In this document: positions 7,390 through 15,130 of the stretch, in pieces | Position numbering within the stretch: position 1 is the first letter of the stretch | Layout: each line of letters starts with the position of its first letter | Origin: Streptococcus parasanguinis | Lineage (GTDB): Bacteria > Bacillota > Bacilli > Lactobacillales > Streptococcaceae | Direction of reading: 5' to 3' | Length of the DNA: 35,152 bases | NCBI GenBank assembly: GCA_905188195.1 | Contig: CAJJKY010000020.1 | Coordinates: forward strand, 1-35,152 | Program-made: the position numbers and the translations under genes | Notes under the pieces: model-generated | The model's database searches: none | Seen by the model: only the letters and a program-made list of their open reading frames with translations | What the model was told of the DNA's origin: nothing

Positions 7390-8409
7390 TTATAGATAGT
7401 CCGCGTAGGCTTTTTTTAGTTTGGTAAGGAGTTCTTGTTTTTCCTCTTCACTAGCAAAGGAAGCCTGGATGGCATCGACATTGTGCTGGTAAAAGTCAGT
7501 TTCCTTGGTTTGGAAGTGCTGATGGTAGAGGGCATATTCCTTGGTAAGATCGGTATCAGATACAGTCCGGTTATCGGTATTGATACTGATCCGAGCTTCG
7601 GCCGCCTTCATCTTCAAATAAGGAAAATCTTCTATAGTCGGTGCTGCTTTTGTCTGTAGGTTGCTGGTCAAGCAGAGTTCACCAGTGACCCCATTTTCAA
7701 TAAAGGATTGGAGTAAGGCCGGTTCATGAGATAGAGCCGTCACGTGGCCATTGCGTTTGATGCCAAATGCAATCGATTGGGCAACAAAGTGTGGGCAATG
7801 ACACTCACCTGCATGAAGCGTCATGGGCCGATGGTAACTCTTGACTTGCTCGATTAAAGGTCGAATATCTTCTGGAGAGTAGTTGTGCTCATCCCCGGCA
7901 AAGTCAAAACCAACAAAATCCTGATCACTAACTTGGTTGGCTTCTGCAAGAATGCGAGATGTGACTTCTTGATCTGACTGGCGCATGCCACAGACCAAGG
8001 CTTTTGCAACAATGCCAAATTCCTCCTGGGCTTGGCGAAGACCATCGCTGACAGCATCGATGGTTTCTGGGACAGTGAGGCCTTGGTCCATGGACAATTC
8101 TGGGGCAAAACGAACCTCAATATAAAGGACATTTTCGAGAGCAGCTTGCTTGGCCACATCGTAAGCAGCAAGCGTCAAGGCTTCTTTGGTTTGAAGAAGG
8201 GTCCGAATGTAGTCAAAGGCCTCCAAATAGTCCAAAAGATTCTCACAGTGGGCAGGCGCAGTGACATGGTGCTTGAGCTCTTCATCACTAGCAGGGAGGT
8301 CAATATTGGCCATAGCTGCCAACTGGCGAATGATTGGAAGCGACAAGGAACCGTCTAAGTGACAGTGAAGTTCTGTCTTTGCCAAACTATGAAAATCGAT
8401 CGTGGACAT
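7390..8409 (-). CDS. add: Adenosine deaminase
   Basis: A 339-residue cytoplasmic zinc enzyme converting adenosine to inosine in purine salvage. The metal-binding motif TELHCHLDGSL is at residues 12-22; LHAGE, ALSHEP and SINTDNR supply the catalytic Glu, a His and the two Asp region of the family. The start has AAGGAG close upstream. It is transcribed away from the GST gene and converges on dnaD. A possible promoter has TTGACT (8466-8461) and TAGTAT (8444-8439) on the minus strand with a 16-base spacer, and the segment 8450-8466 is a TTGAC/GTCAA dyad overlapping that -35, which might be an operator. Confidence 0.93.
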   Translation of the reverse strand: MSTIDFHSLAKTELHCHLDGSLSLPIIRQLAAMANIDLPASDEELKHHVTAPAHCENLLDYLEAFDYIRTLLQTKEALTLAAYDVAKQAALENVLYIEVRFAPELSMDQGLTVPETIDAVSDGLRQAQEEFGIVAKALVCGMRQSDQEVTSRILAEANQVSDQDFVGFDFAGDEHNYSPEDIRPLIEQVKSYHRPMTLHAGECHCPHFVAQSIAFGIKRNGHVTALSHEPALLQSFIENGVTGELCLTSNLQTKAAPTIEDFPYLKMKAAEARISINTDNRTVSDTDLTKEYALYHQHFQTKETDFYQHNVDAIQASFASEEEKQELLTKLKKAYADYL

Positions 8410-8438
8410 GGTTTTCTCCTTGAAATTGTATTTTTTCT

Positions 8439-8466
8439 ATACTATCATTTTGACAAAAAAAGTCAA
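8439..8466 (-). promoter_or_regulatory. Possible add promoter with overlapping dyad
   Basis: Minus strand TTGACT, 16-base spacer, TAGTAT. The sequence TTGAC-(A)7-GTCAA at 8450-8466 is symmetrical around an A tract and overlaps the -35. Confidence 0.45.
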
Positions 8467-8488
8467 GTAGCCTTCGCGTAGCAGATCT

Positions 8489-8517
8489 TTGAAAGGGGGC
8501 CCGATATTTGATATGCT
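8489..8517 (+). promoter_or_regulatory. Promoter of the GST-like gene
   Basis: TTGAAA (8489-8494), 17-base spacer, TATGCT (8512-8517); ribosome site AAGGAG at 8533-8538. Confidence 0.65.
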
Positions 8518-8545
8518 AGGAGTAGCGAAATAAAGGAGAAGAAAG

Positions 8546-9334
8546 ATGTCAGAATATCAATTACCAGAAGTATGGGAAGTACCGAGTCAAATGGGAGGAG
8601 CCTGGGGTGGTTTGAACCAACCAACAGCAGGTGCCCGCTTTGAACAAACTCTTCCAAAAGGCGACCAACCTTTCCAACTCTATACCCTTCCAACACCCAA
8701 TGGGATCAAGGCCACCATTATGCTGGAGGAATTGAAAGAGCTGGGAGTGGATGCAGGCTATGACGCTTATCGCATCAAGATTGGCGAAGGAGATCAGTTT
8801 GGTAGTGACTTTGTAGCCATCAATCCAAACTCGAAAATTCCAGCTATGTTGGATCAATCAGGCGATCAAGCCATTCGTGTCTTTGAATCAGCCAATATCC
8901 TCCTGTATCTAGCCGAGAAATTTGGAAAATTGATCCCGACAGATCCTGCTAAACGAACAGAAGTGCTCAACTGGCTCTTCTGGCAGACAGGTGCGGCACC
9001 ATTTTTAGGGGGAGGCTTTGGTCATTTCTTCCACTATGCACCTGAGAAAATCGAGTATGCCATCAACCGCTTTGCTATGGAAGCCAAACGTCAATTGGAC
9101 TTACTGGACAAAGAGCTTGCCACTAAACCTTATATCGCAGGGGATGACTACACCATTGCAGATATCGCTATCTGGTCTTGGTATGGCCGTCTAGCCCAAG
9201 ACAAGGTCTGGGACCGAGCAGGGATTTTCTTGGATGTGAAGGAATACAAGCATCTGCAAGCTTGGACAGAGAAAATTGCCAATCGCCCAGCTGTGAAACG
9301 TGGCTTGGAAGTAGAATATAAGGAAATTAACTAA
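8546..9334 (+). CDS. yghU: YghU-type glutathione S-transferase / disulfide-bond oxidoreductase
   Basis: A 262-residue cytoplasmic protein with the Nu-class GST fold. An N-terminal extension (about 1-45) precedes a thioredoxin-like domain starting at FQLYTLPTPNGIKATIMLEEL, with the conserved NPNSKIPA and FESANILLYLAEKFG segments. The helical domain has NWLFWQTGAAPFLGGGFGHF and ends RPAVKRG. It aligns closely by eye with E. coli YghU but lacks about 25 residues of that protein's C-terminal tail. The family binds glutathione or glutathionyl-thiols and reduces disulfides; the physiological substrate is unknown. It stands alone with its own promoter, divergent from add. Confidence 0.88.
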   Translation: MSEYQLPEVWEVPSQMGGAWGGLNQPTAGARFEQTLPKGDQPFQLYTLPTPNGIKATIMLEELKELGVDAGYDAYRIKIGEGDQFGSDFVAINPNSKIPAMLDQSGDQAIRVFESANILLYLAEKFGKLIPTDPAKRTEVLNWLFWQTGAAPFLGGGFGHFFHYAPEKIEYAINRFAMEAKRQLDLLDKELATKPYIAGDDYTIADIAIWSWYGRLAQDKVWDRAGIFLDVKEYKHLQAWTEKIANRPAVKRGLEVEYKEIN

Positions 9335-9361
9335 AGTCTAAGCATAGAAAATTCAACTGTA

Positions 9362-9503
9362 TTGAGATTTTCCTTAGGTGAGTTCGGACGTCAGCGAACT
9401 TCATAGAAGTTCCATGACTTAGTTTTGAACCTAAGGTTTCAAAACTCCCTAGTGCATGAAACAAAAATAGTTACATGCACTTTTCTCACTGCGGAAAACT
9501 CAA
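9362..9503 (+). repeat. Family-1 structured repeat, copy A
   Basis: An outer stem (TTGAG 9362-9366 and TTTTCC 9368-9373 with GGAAAA 9493-9498 and CTCAA 9499-9503; then GTGAG 9378-9382 with CTCAC 9485-9489) encloses three hairpins. They are GAACTTC/GAAGTTC (9396-9412), AGTTTTGAA/TTTCAAAACT (9421-9446) and AGTGCATG/CATGCACT (9451-9481). The overall plan is a four-way junction. The same plan appears at 14943-15080 (inverted) and 19066-19204. I do not recognise it as BOX or RUP. Confidence 0.85.
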
Positions 9504-9581
9504 TTCCTAGATTAAGGACTCCAAAAATTAGAGATTTCTCGACTTATATAGCTAGCTAGAACAATTTAGAAGCAATTTGTC

Positions 9582-9605
9582 AAGGCGCCGTTGCGCCTTT
9601 TTTTA
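9582..9605 (+). terminator. Terminator upstream of trmK
   Basis: AAGGCGC (9582-9588), CGTT loop, GCGCCTT (9593-9599), then a run of T. Confidence 0.85.
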
Positions 9606-9617
9606 ATGGTGCAAACA

Positions 9618-9626
9618 TGGTATACT
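9618..9626 (+). promoter_or_regulatory. trmK promoter, extended -10
   Basis: TGG-TATACT, 32 bases before the trmK ATG; no clear -35. Confidence 0.6.
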
Positions 9627-9658
9627 AAAGGGTGGAATAAAAGTTTAGAAAGTGGCAC

Positions 9659-10348
9659 ATGGAATTTACAAAATTATCAAATCGCTTGGACTTGGTGTCT
9701 AGCTTCGTCCCAGCTGGAGCGCGTCTGTTAGATGTGGGGAGTGACCACGCTTACCTCCCAATCGCCCTCTTACAAGAAGGTAAGATTGAGGCTGCCATTG
9801 CTGGTGAAGTGGTAGAGGGGCCCTATCAGTCTGCCCTCCAAAATGTTGCGGATAATGGCTTAGAGGACAAGATTGAAGTCCGTCTGGCCAATGGTTTGGC
9901 TGCCTTTGAACCAACAGATGGCATTTCCTGTATCACCATTGCTGGCATGGGAGGACGCTTGATTGCAGATATCCTAGCGGCAGGTCTTGAGAAATTAGCC
10001 AATGTCTCTCGCTTGGTCCTGCAGCCCAATAATCGAGAGGATGAACTGCGGGCTTGGTTAGTAGACAATGATTTTCGCATTGTTGATGAAGCTATCTTGG
10101 AAGAAAATGAGAAGTTTTATGAGATCCTTGTGGTGGAACACGGTTCTCAAGAGTTGACAGCCAAGGAACTGCGTTTTGGTCCCCATTTGATGCAGGAACA
10201 AGCTCCAGCCTTTGTCCAAAAGTGGTCCAAGGAAGTGGAGAAATTAGCCTTTGCTTTGGAGCAGGTCCCTGTTGAGAATCAATCTGCCAGAGCATCGTTA
10301 GAAGAGCGCATCGCTCACATCAAGGAGGTCCTACATGTTAGCAAGTGA
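9659..10348 (+). CDS. trmK: tRNA (adenine(22)-N1)-methyltransferase TrmK
   Basis: A 229-residue cytoplasmic SAM-dependent enzyme that methylates N1 of adenine 22 in tRNA. The SAM-binding motif LLDVGSDHAYLPIALLQ lies at about residues 23-39, followed by GEVVEGPYQSA and the family's ITIAGMGGRL and VLQPNN segments. The C-terminal part (about 165-229) is Glu/Lys-rich and predicted coiled, as in known TrmK. Its end overlaps the next gene by 14 bases, the standard trmK/Nif3-like pairing seen across Firmicutes. Confidence 0.92.
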   Translation: MEFTKLSNRLDLVSSFVPAGARLLDVGSDHAYLPIALLQEGKIEAAIAGEVVEGPYQSALQNVADNGLEDKIEVRLANGLAAFEPTDGISCITIAGMGGRLIADILAAGLEKLANVSRLVLQPNNREDELRAWLVDNDFRIVDEAILEENEKFYEILVVEHGSQELTAKELRFGPHLMQEQAPAFVQKWSKEVEKLAFALEQVPVENQSARASLEERIAHIKEVLHVSK

Positions 10349-11132
10349 AGTTATCAAACGCTATGAAGCCTACTGTCCTCAGGAATTGTCCATGGAGGGA
10401 GATGTCCGTGGGCTACAGGTCGGTACGCTACAAAAAGATATCAAGAAAGTCATGGTAGCCTTAGATATCCGCGAGCAGACGGTAGCAGAAGCAATCGCTC
10501 ATGGGGTGGACTTGATCATCGTCAAGCACGCGCCTATTTTCCGTCCCATTAAGGATTTGGTAGCTGATCGGGCTCAAAATCAGATTTATATTGACCTGAT
10601 CAAGCATGATATCGCGGTCTATGTCAGCCATACCAATATTGACATTGTTCCAGATGGGCTCAACGATTGGTTCTGCCAGCTCTTGGACATTGAAGATACA
10701 GAACCCCTCAGTATGACGGGAGAAGGGCTCGGAATTGGTCGCATCGGTCGGGTAGCTACTCAAACCTTTGGCCAGTTGGCTCAAAAGGTCAAAGAAACCT
10801 TTGGCCTAGATGCTTTGCGCTTGGTCAGTTATGATCAGGCGGATTTGGATCGGGTCATTGAGCGCGTCGCCATCTGTGGAGGAAGTGGCCAGTCCTTTTA
10901 CAAGGATGCTCTCGCCAAGGGAGCTGAGGTCTATATCACCGGAGATATCTACTACCACACAGCTCAGGACATGCTGAGCGATGGGCTCTTGGCCTTGGAT
11001 CCAGGGCATCATATCGAGGTTCTCTTTGTGTCAAAATTAGTAGAAAAGCTCAATCAGTGGAAGGCTGAGGAAGCCTGGGAGATTGAAGTGATTGGCAGTC
11101 AAGCCAGTACCAATCCTTTTTATCATATCTAA
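10335..11132 (+). CDS. Nif3-like dinuclear metal-binding protein
   Basis: A 265-residue member of the Nif3/YqfO (DUF34) family, which binds two metal ions and assembles as a toroidal hexamer. Visible metal-site segments are DLIIVKHAPIF, VYVSHTNID and the C-terminal DPGHHIEVLF. It lacks the extra middle domain of the longer YqfO form. The biochemical role is unsettled in the family; linkage to trmK suggests a task near tRNA or cofactor repair, but this is inference. AAGGAGG at 10322-10328 inside trmK fixes the start, so the two are translationally coupled. Confidence 0.88.
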   Translation: MLASEVIKRYEAYCPQELSMEGDVRGLQVGTLQKDIKKVMVALDIREQTVAEAIAHGVDLIIVKHAPIFRPIKDLVADRAQNQIYIDLIKHDIAVYVSHTNIDIVPDGLNDWFCQLLDIEDTEPLSMTGEGLGIGRIGRVATQTFGQLAQKVKETFGLDALRLVSYDQADLDRVIERVAICGGSGQSFYKDALAKGAEVYITGDIYYHTAQDMLSDGLLALDPGHHIEVLFVSKLVEKLNQWKAEEAWEIEVIGSQASTNPFYHI

Positions 11133-11141
11133 GGGGTCATG

Positions 11142-12230
11142 ATGAAAGTTGCCATTATCGGTGCAGGGATCGTGGGATCCACTGCAGCCTATTATTTATC
11201 CAAAGAAGCAAAGGTGGATGTGACCGTCTACGACCATGGAGTCGGCCAAGCAACCAAGGCGGCTGCTGGCATTATCAGTCCCTGGTTTTCCAAGCGGAGA
11301 AATAAAGCCTGGTATCGCCTGGCTCGTCTGGGAGCAGATTTTTACCAAGAATTGGTAGAAGATCTGGCCAAGGACGGTATTAAAACAGATTTTTACCAGC
11401 AGACTGGTGTCTATCTCCTCAAGAAAAATGAGGAAAAATTAGACGAACTCTATCAGTTGGCACTGAGTCGTCGGGAAGAATCTCCCTTAATCGGAGACTT
11501 GGCGATTTTAACTAAGGAAGAAGTAGCCCAGCAATTTCCAGGTCTGCAAGGTTTTGAGAAGCTGGTCTATGCATCAGGTGGAGCCCATGTGGAGGGAGCC
11601 CTTCTGACGGAGACTCTCCTTAAAGCCAGTGGGGCAAGAGTGGTCCAGGAAGAGGTTACCCTCTCAGTCTCAAGTGATGGCTATCAGATTGCAGGGGAAA
11701 GCTATGACCAAGTCATCCTAGCAACAGGAGCCTGGTTGGGGCAGGTACTCGCACCACTTGGCTACCAAGTCGATGTCCGTCCGCAAAAGGGGCAATTGCG
11801 GGATTATCAGCTAAACTTAGTTACTGATGATTATCCCGTGGTCATGCCAGAAGGAGAGCTGGATATCATTCCATTTCAGCAGGGCAAGATCAGTATGGGA
11901 GCCACCCATGAAAATGAGATGGGCTTTGACCTGACAGTGGATCAGGATTTGCTGAATCAGATGGAAACAGAAGCCCTGTCTTACTATCCAGAACTCGCTC
12001 AAGCCGAAGTTATCGGGGAGCGCGTGGGAACACGGGCCTACACCAGTGACTTTTCACCATTTTGGGGAGCCGTTCCCGATCAAGCTGGTCTTTATGTTGC
12101 CAGTGGCTTAGGTTCGTCTGGCCTCACAACTGGTCCCCTCATTGGTTGGCATCTAGCCCAACTCGTGGTAGGAGGAAACCTGCGCTTGGATCCAGCAGAT
12201 TATCCAGTTGAACAGTATGTGAAGAAGTAG
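11142..12230 (+). CDS. FAD-dependent amine/amino-acid oxidoreductase (DAO family)
   Basis: A 362-residue flavoprotein of the D-amino-acid oxidase / glycine oxidase / DadA family. The N-terminal Rossmann motif VAIIGAGIVGSTAAYYL binds FAD; AAGIISPWF and the C-terminal GLYVASGLGSSGLTTGP complete the flavin site. The substrate (D-amino acid, sarcosine or glycine) cannot be told. Two ATGs are adjacent at 11139 and 11142; AAGGGG at 11131-11136 is spaced better for 11142, so that start is chosen. It begins nine bases after the Nif3-like stop, so trmK, Nif3-like and this gene form one operon. Its stop codon lies inside the first hairpin of a family-2 repeat. Confidence 0.88.
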   Translation: MKVAIIGAGIVGSTAAYYLSKEAKVDVTVYDHGVGQATKAAAGIISPWFSKRRNKAWYRLARLGADFYQELVEDLAKDGIKTDFYQQTGVYLLKKNEEKLDELYQLALSRREESPLIGDLAILTKEEVAQQFPGLQGFEKLVYASGGAHVEGALLTETLLKASGARVVQEEVTLSVSSDGYQIAGESYDQVILATGAWLGQVLAPLGYQVDVRPQKGQLRDYQLNLVTDDYPVVMPEGELDIIPFQQGKISMGATHENEMGFDLTVDQDLLNQMETEALSYYPELAQAEVIGERVGTRAYTSDFSPFWGAVPDQAGLYVASGLGSSGLTTGPLIGWHLAQLVVGGNLRLDPADYPVEQYVKK

Positions 12231-12410
12231 GCTGGGACAAAAGTCCTAGCCTCTCAATTATTTTTGGATTGTCGATCAAGACGCAGTGGTTGAGTGGGCT
12301 CTACTACGCTGATTTCATCAACTTTTACAGCCCTACTCAACTGTGCGGAGGTGGGACGACGAAATCGAATTCTAACGAATTACCGATTTCTGTCCCACTC
12401 TCTTTTTTTT
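12229..12410 (+). repeat. Family-2 structured repeat, copy 1
   Basis: About 182 bases made of hairpins: AGGCTGGGAC/GTCCTAGCCT (12229-12252); a larger stem GTTGAGTGGGCT with AGCCC-T-ACTCAAC (12289-12341); and GTGGGAC-gac-GAAATCG with CGATTTC-t-GTCCCAC (12351-12398) capped by AATTC/GAATT and ending in a T run. Nearly identical copies are at 19304-19486 and 35058 to the window end. The last hairpin plus T run could terminate the upstream operon. Confidence 0.9.
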
Positions 12411-12483
12411 CGAAATAGCTTCCTTCATTCAGATAAAAATAGTAGAATAGAACAAGTGAATCAACAAGAAAATGGGAGTTGTT

Positions 12484-13308
12484 ATGAATTGGTTTCAATC
12501 ACAATCCGTGGTCTTGCATGCCTTTCTCGCAGGATTGTTTACATGGGGCTGTACCATTGTCGGGTCAGCCATCGTCTTTTTCTTCAAGCATATTAGTCGC
12601 AAATTACTGGACATCATGATGGGATTTGCGGCAGGGGTCATGATTGTGGCGTCATTTTGGTCGCTCTTGCAACCGTCTATTGAGTATGCGGAAAAATCAT
12701 ATGGGAGCCTGGCTTGGTTGCCAGCTGCGATCGGTTTTCTAGCTGGAGGATTTTTCCTCCGCTTGATCGACGCTATCGTCCCTCACCTTCATATGACGAA
12801 GGAGATTGAAGAGGCTGAGAGTATCCATACGCCGCGGGAGAAGAAGTTGTCTAAAACAACCCTTCTCTTTCTCGCCATTACCATCCACAATTTCCCAGAA
12901 GGCTTGGCAGTCGGAGTGGCCTTTGGAGCTCTGGCTAGCAATCCAAGTCCAGAAGCCTTTATCGGGGCGGTTGGTTTGGCTATCGGGATTGGCTTGCAAA
13001 ATATCCCAGAAGGGGCTGCCCTTTCTATTCCGATTCGGACTGATGGCAAATCCCGACTCAATGCCTTTTATTGGGGATCTATGTCAGCCATCGTCGAGCC
13101 CATCGGAGCCCTCCTAGGAGCTGTGGCAGTCCTATCCATGACAGCCATCTTGCCTTATGCCCTTTCTTTTGCGGCAGGGGCGATGATCTTCGTAGTGATT
13201 GAAGAGTTGATCCCAGATTCCCAGACAAATGGCAACACAGACGTTGCGACCCTTGGTCTCATGGTTGGCTTTGTCATTATGATGATCCTAGACGTCGCTT
13301 TGGGATAA
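12484..13308 (+). CDS. ZIP-family metal transporter
   Basis: A 274-residue integral membrane protein of the ZIP (ZupT/GufA-like) family, which moves Zn2+ or other divalent metals into the cytoplasm. Eight hydrophobic segments can be picked out. The metal-binding motifs of helices 4 and 5 are clear: HNFPEGLAVGVAFG and GLQNIPEGAALSIP. A Glu/His-containing loop between helices 3 and 4 is also typical. A longer reading frame opens at 12472, but GGGAG at 12475-12479 is placed for the ATG at 12484, giving MNWFQSQ as the start. It appears to be a single-gene unit ended by the terminator at 13316. Confidence 0.9.
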   Translation: MNWFQSQSVVLHAFLAGLFTWGCTIVGSAIVFFFKHISRKLLDIMMGFAAGVMIVASFWSLLQPSIEYAEKSYGSLAWLPAAIGFLAGGFFLRLIDAIVPHLHMTKEIEEAESIHTPREKKLSKTTLLFLAITIHNFPEGLAVGVAFGALASNPSPEAFIGAVGLAIGIGLQNIPEGAALSIPIRTDGKSRLNAFYWGSMSAIVEPIGALLGAVAVLSMTAILPYALSFAAGAMIFVVIEELIPDSQTNGNTDVATLGLMVGFVIMMILDVALG

Positions 13309-13315
13309 CCTGTCA

Positions 13316-13349
13316 TCACCTTGTAACACAAATGCAAGGTGACTTTTTT
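13316..13349 (+). terminator. Terminator after the ZIP gene
   Basis: TCACCTTG (13316-13323) pairs with CAAGGTGA (13335-13342), followed by CTTTTTT. Confidence 0.88.
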
Positions 13350-13358
13350 ATATAAACA

Positions 13359-13367
13359 TGATAAAAT
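13359..13367 (+). promoter_or_regulatory. rmlA promoter, extended -10
   Basis: TGA-TAAAAT shortly after the terminator; AAAGG at 13386-13390 is the ribosome site. Confidence 0.55.
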
Positions 13368-13400
13368 AAGGGTAATGACTACGTAGAAAGGCCTAACATT

Positions 13401-14270
13401 ATGAAAGGTATTATTTTAGCAGGGGGCTCAGGAACTCGCTTGTATCCATTGACACGTGCGGCTTCTAAGCAGTTGATGCCCATTTATGACAAACCAATGA
13501 TCTACTATCCGCTGTCAACCCTTATGTTGGCTGGGATCAAAGATATCCTGATCATCTCGACGCCTCAAGACCTACCTCGTTTTGAAGAGCTTCTTGGAGA
13601 TGGTTCTGAACTAGGAATTTCTCTCTCTTATGCAGAGCAACCAAGTCCAGATGGCTTGGCGCAAGCCTTCATCATCGGAGAAGACTTTATCGGTGACGAT
13701 CATGTTGCCCTCATCCTTGGGGACAATATCTTCCACGGAAACGGCTTAACCAAGATGTTGCAACGGGCAGAAGCGAAGGAAAAAGGAGCGACTGTCTTTG
13801 GTTACCAAGTCAAAGATCCAGAACGCTTTGGTGTGGTAGAGTTTGACGCGGATATGAATGCTATCTCTATCGAGGAAAAACCAGAACATCCAAAATCCAA
13901 CTTTGCAGTGACCGGACTTTACTTCTATGACAATGATGTGGTAGAAATTGCCAAAAACATCAAACCAAGCCCTCGTGGCGAGCTTGAAATCACTGATGTT
14001 AACAAGGCCTATTTGGAGCGTGGAGATCTCTCTGTTGAGCTCATGGGCCGTGGCTTTGCATGGTTGGATACTGGAACTCACGAAAGTCTCTTGCAAGCAT
14101 CTCAATATATCGAAACTGTTCAACGCTTGCAAAATGTCCAAGTGGCTAACCTTGAGGAAATTGCCTATCGCATGGGTTATATCACTAAAGAACAAGTCCA
14201 TGAATTAGCGCAATCATTGAAGAAAAACGAATACGGACAATACTTGCTCCGTTTGATTGGAGAAGCATAA
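13401..14270 (+). CDS. rmlA: Glucose-1-phosphate thymidylyltransferase
   Basis: A 289-residue cytoplasmic nucleotidyltransferase making dTDP-glucose from dTTP and glucose-1-phosphate, step one of dTDP-L-rhamnose synthesis. The signature GGSGTRLYPLTRAASKQLMPI (residues about 8-28) is intact, with GDNIFHG as the metal-binding Asp segment and the product-site EEKPEHPKS. Length is normal. Its TAA shares one base with the ATG of rmlC. In streptococci the product feeds rhamnose-containing cell-wall polysaccharide. Confidence 0.96.
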   Translation: MKGIILAGGSGTRLYPLTRAASKQLMPIYDKPMIYYPLSTLMLAGIKDILIISTPQDLPRFEELLGDGSELGISLSYAEQPSPDGLAQAFIIGEDFIGDDHVALILGDNIFHGNGLTKMLQRAEAKEKGATVFGYQVKDPERFGVVEFDADMNAISIEEKPEHPKSNFAVTGLYFYDNDVVEIAKNIKPSPRGELEITDVNKAYLERGDLSVELMGRGFAWLDTGTHESLLQASQYIETVQRLQNVQVANLEEIAYRMGYITKEQVHELAQSLKKNEYGQYLLRLIGEA

Positions 14271-14863
14271 TGACGGAACAATTTTTTGATAAAGAATTAG
14301 CAGCCCGCAAAATTGAAGCCATCCCAGGCTTGATGGAGTTTGATATTCCAGTGCGCGGGGATAACCGTGGTTGGTTTAAAGAAAACTTCCAAAAAGAGAA
14401 AATGCTTCCCCTTGGATTCCCTGAAAGCTTCTTTGCAGAAGGCAAGTTGCAAAACAATATTTCATTCTCTCGTAAGAATGTTTTGCGTGGCTTGCATGCA
14501 GAGCCATGGGACAAGTACATCTCTGTAGCAGATGAAGGCAAGGTTCTTGGAACTTGGGTAGACCTTCGTGAAGGCGATAGCTTTGGGAACACCTACCAAA
14601 CCGTGATCGATGCTTCAAAAGGCATCTTCGTCCCTCGTGGTGTAGCCAATGGGTTCCAAGTTTTGACAGACAAAGTTGCTTATACATACTTAGTCAATGA
14701 TTACTGGGCACTGGAACTCAAACCAAAATATGCTTTTGTCAACTACGCAGACCCAAGCCTAGACATCCAATGGGAAAACTTGGAAGAAGCAGAAGTCTCA
14801 GAAGCAGACAAAAATCACCCATTGCTCAAAGATGTTAAACCCCTAAAAGCAGAAGATTTGTAG
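14270..14863 (+). CDS. rmlC: dTDP-4-dehydrorhamnose 3,5-epimerase
   Basis: A 197-residue cupin-type epimerase, step three of dTDP-L-rhamnose synthesis. The catalytic His lies in VLRGLHAEPWDKY, and GDNRGWFKE plus VPRGVANGFQVL are family segments. The sequence resembles the streptococcal RmlC subtype, slightly longer and more diverged than the E. coli enzyme. It is directly coupled to rmlA (TAATG overlap). Family-1 repeat copy B lies between it and rmlB, so rmlB expression depends on read-through across that structure or a local promoter. Confidence 0.94.
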   Translation: MTEQFFDKELAARKIEAIPGLMEFDIPVRGDNRGWFKENFQKEKMLPLGFPESFFAEGKLQNNISFSRKNVLRGLHAEPWDKYISVADEGKVLGTWVDLREGDSFGNTYQTVIDASKGIFVPRGVANGFQVLTDKVAYTYLVNDYWALELKPKYAFVNYADPSLDIQWENLEEAEVSEADKNHPLLKDVKPLKAEDL

Positions 14864-14942
14864 AATATAAATCTTAAAACAATCAAGAACATCATTATAT
14901 AGTTTTTAGCTTTGCTATAAACGAGCGAAGCGAGTTATATAC

Positions 14943-15080
14943 TTAGCTTTCCGCCGTGAGAAAAGCACCTGAACTATTTTTGTTTCAGGTGCTCGGAAGT
15001 TTTGAGACACTAGGCTCAAAACTTAGTCATGGAACTTCGAAGAAGTTCGCTGACGTCCGTACTCACCTAAGGAAAGCTAA
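14943..15080 (-). repeat. Family-1 structured repeat, copy B (inverted)
   Basis: A perfect 10-bp outer stem (TTAGCTTTCC 14943-14952 with GGAAAGCTAA 15071-15080) and GTGAG/CTCAC (14956-14960, 15062-15066) enclose three hairpins: 14964-14993, 14997-15024 and 15032-15048. It is the reverse complement of copies A and C in layout. Stem bases differ from copy A but remain paired. AACAATCAA occurs on both sides (14878-14886 and 15098-15106) as a direct repeat that might be a target duplication. Confidence 0.85.
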
Positions 15081-15130
15081 AAAAGATTGATTTAAGGAAC
15101 AATCAAAAAACTAAAATTTTTGGAGAAAAA

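Larger units (their letters stand above)
9335..9658. other. Intergenic region: family-1 repeat, terminator and trmK promoter
   Basis: This 324-base gap has no gene. It contains structured repeat copy A (9362-9503), about 75 bases of AT-rich sequence with nothing recognised, a terminator at 9582-9605, and the trmK promoter at 9618-9626. Confidence 0.8.

Noticed and set aside
9362..9503. Pneumococcal BOX or RUP element
   Set aside because: Size and stem-loop character are comparable, but the ends and internal sequences do not match what I recall of boxA/boxC or RUP.
12294..12596. Plus-strand frame beginning MGSTTLISS
   Set aside because: It lies in a family-2 repeat and its tail overlaps the ZIP gene; the same start recurs at 19370 only because the repeat recurs.
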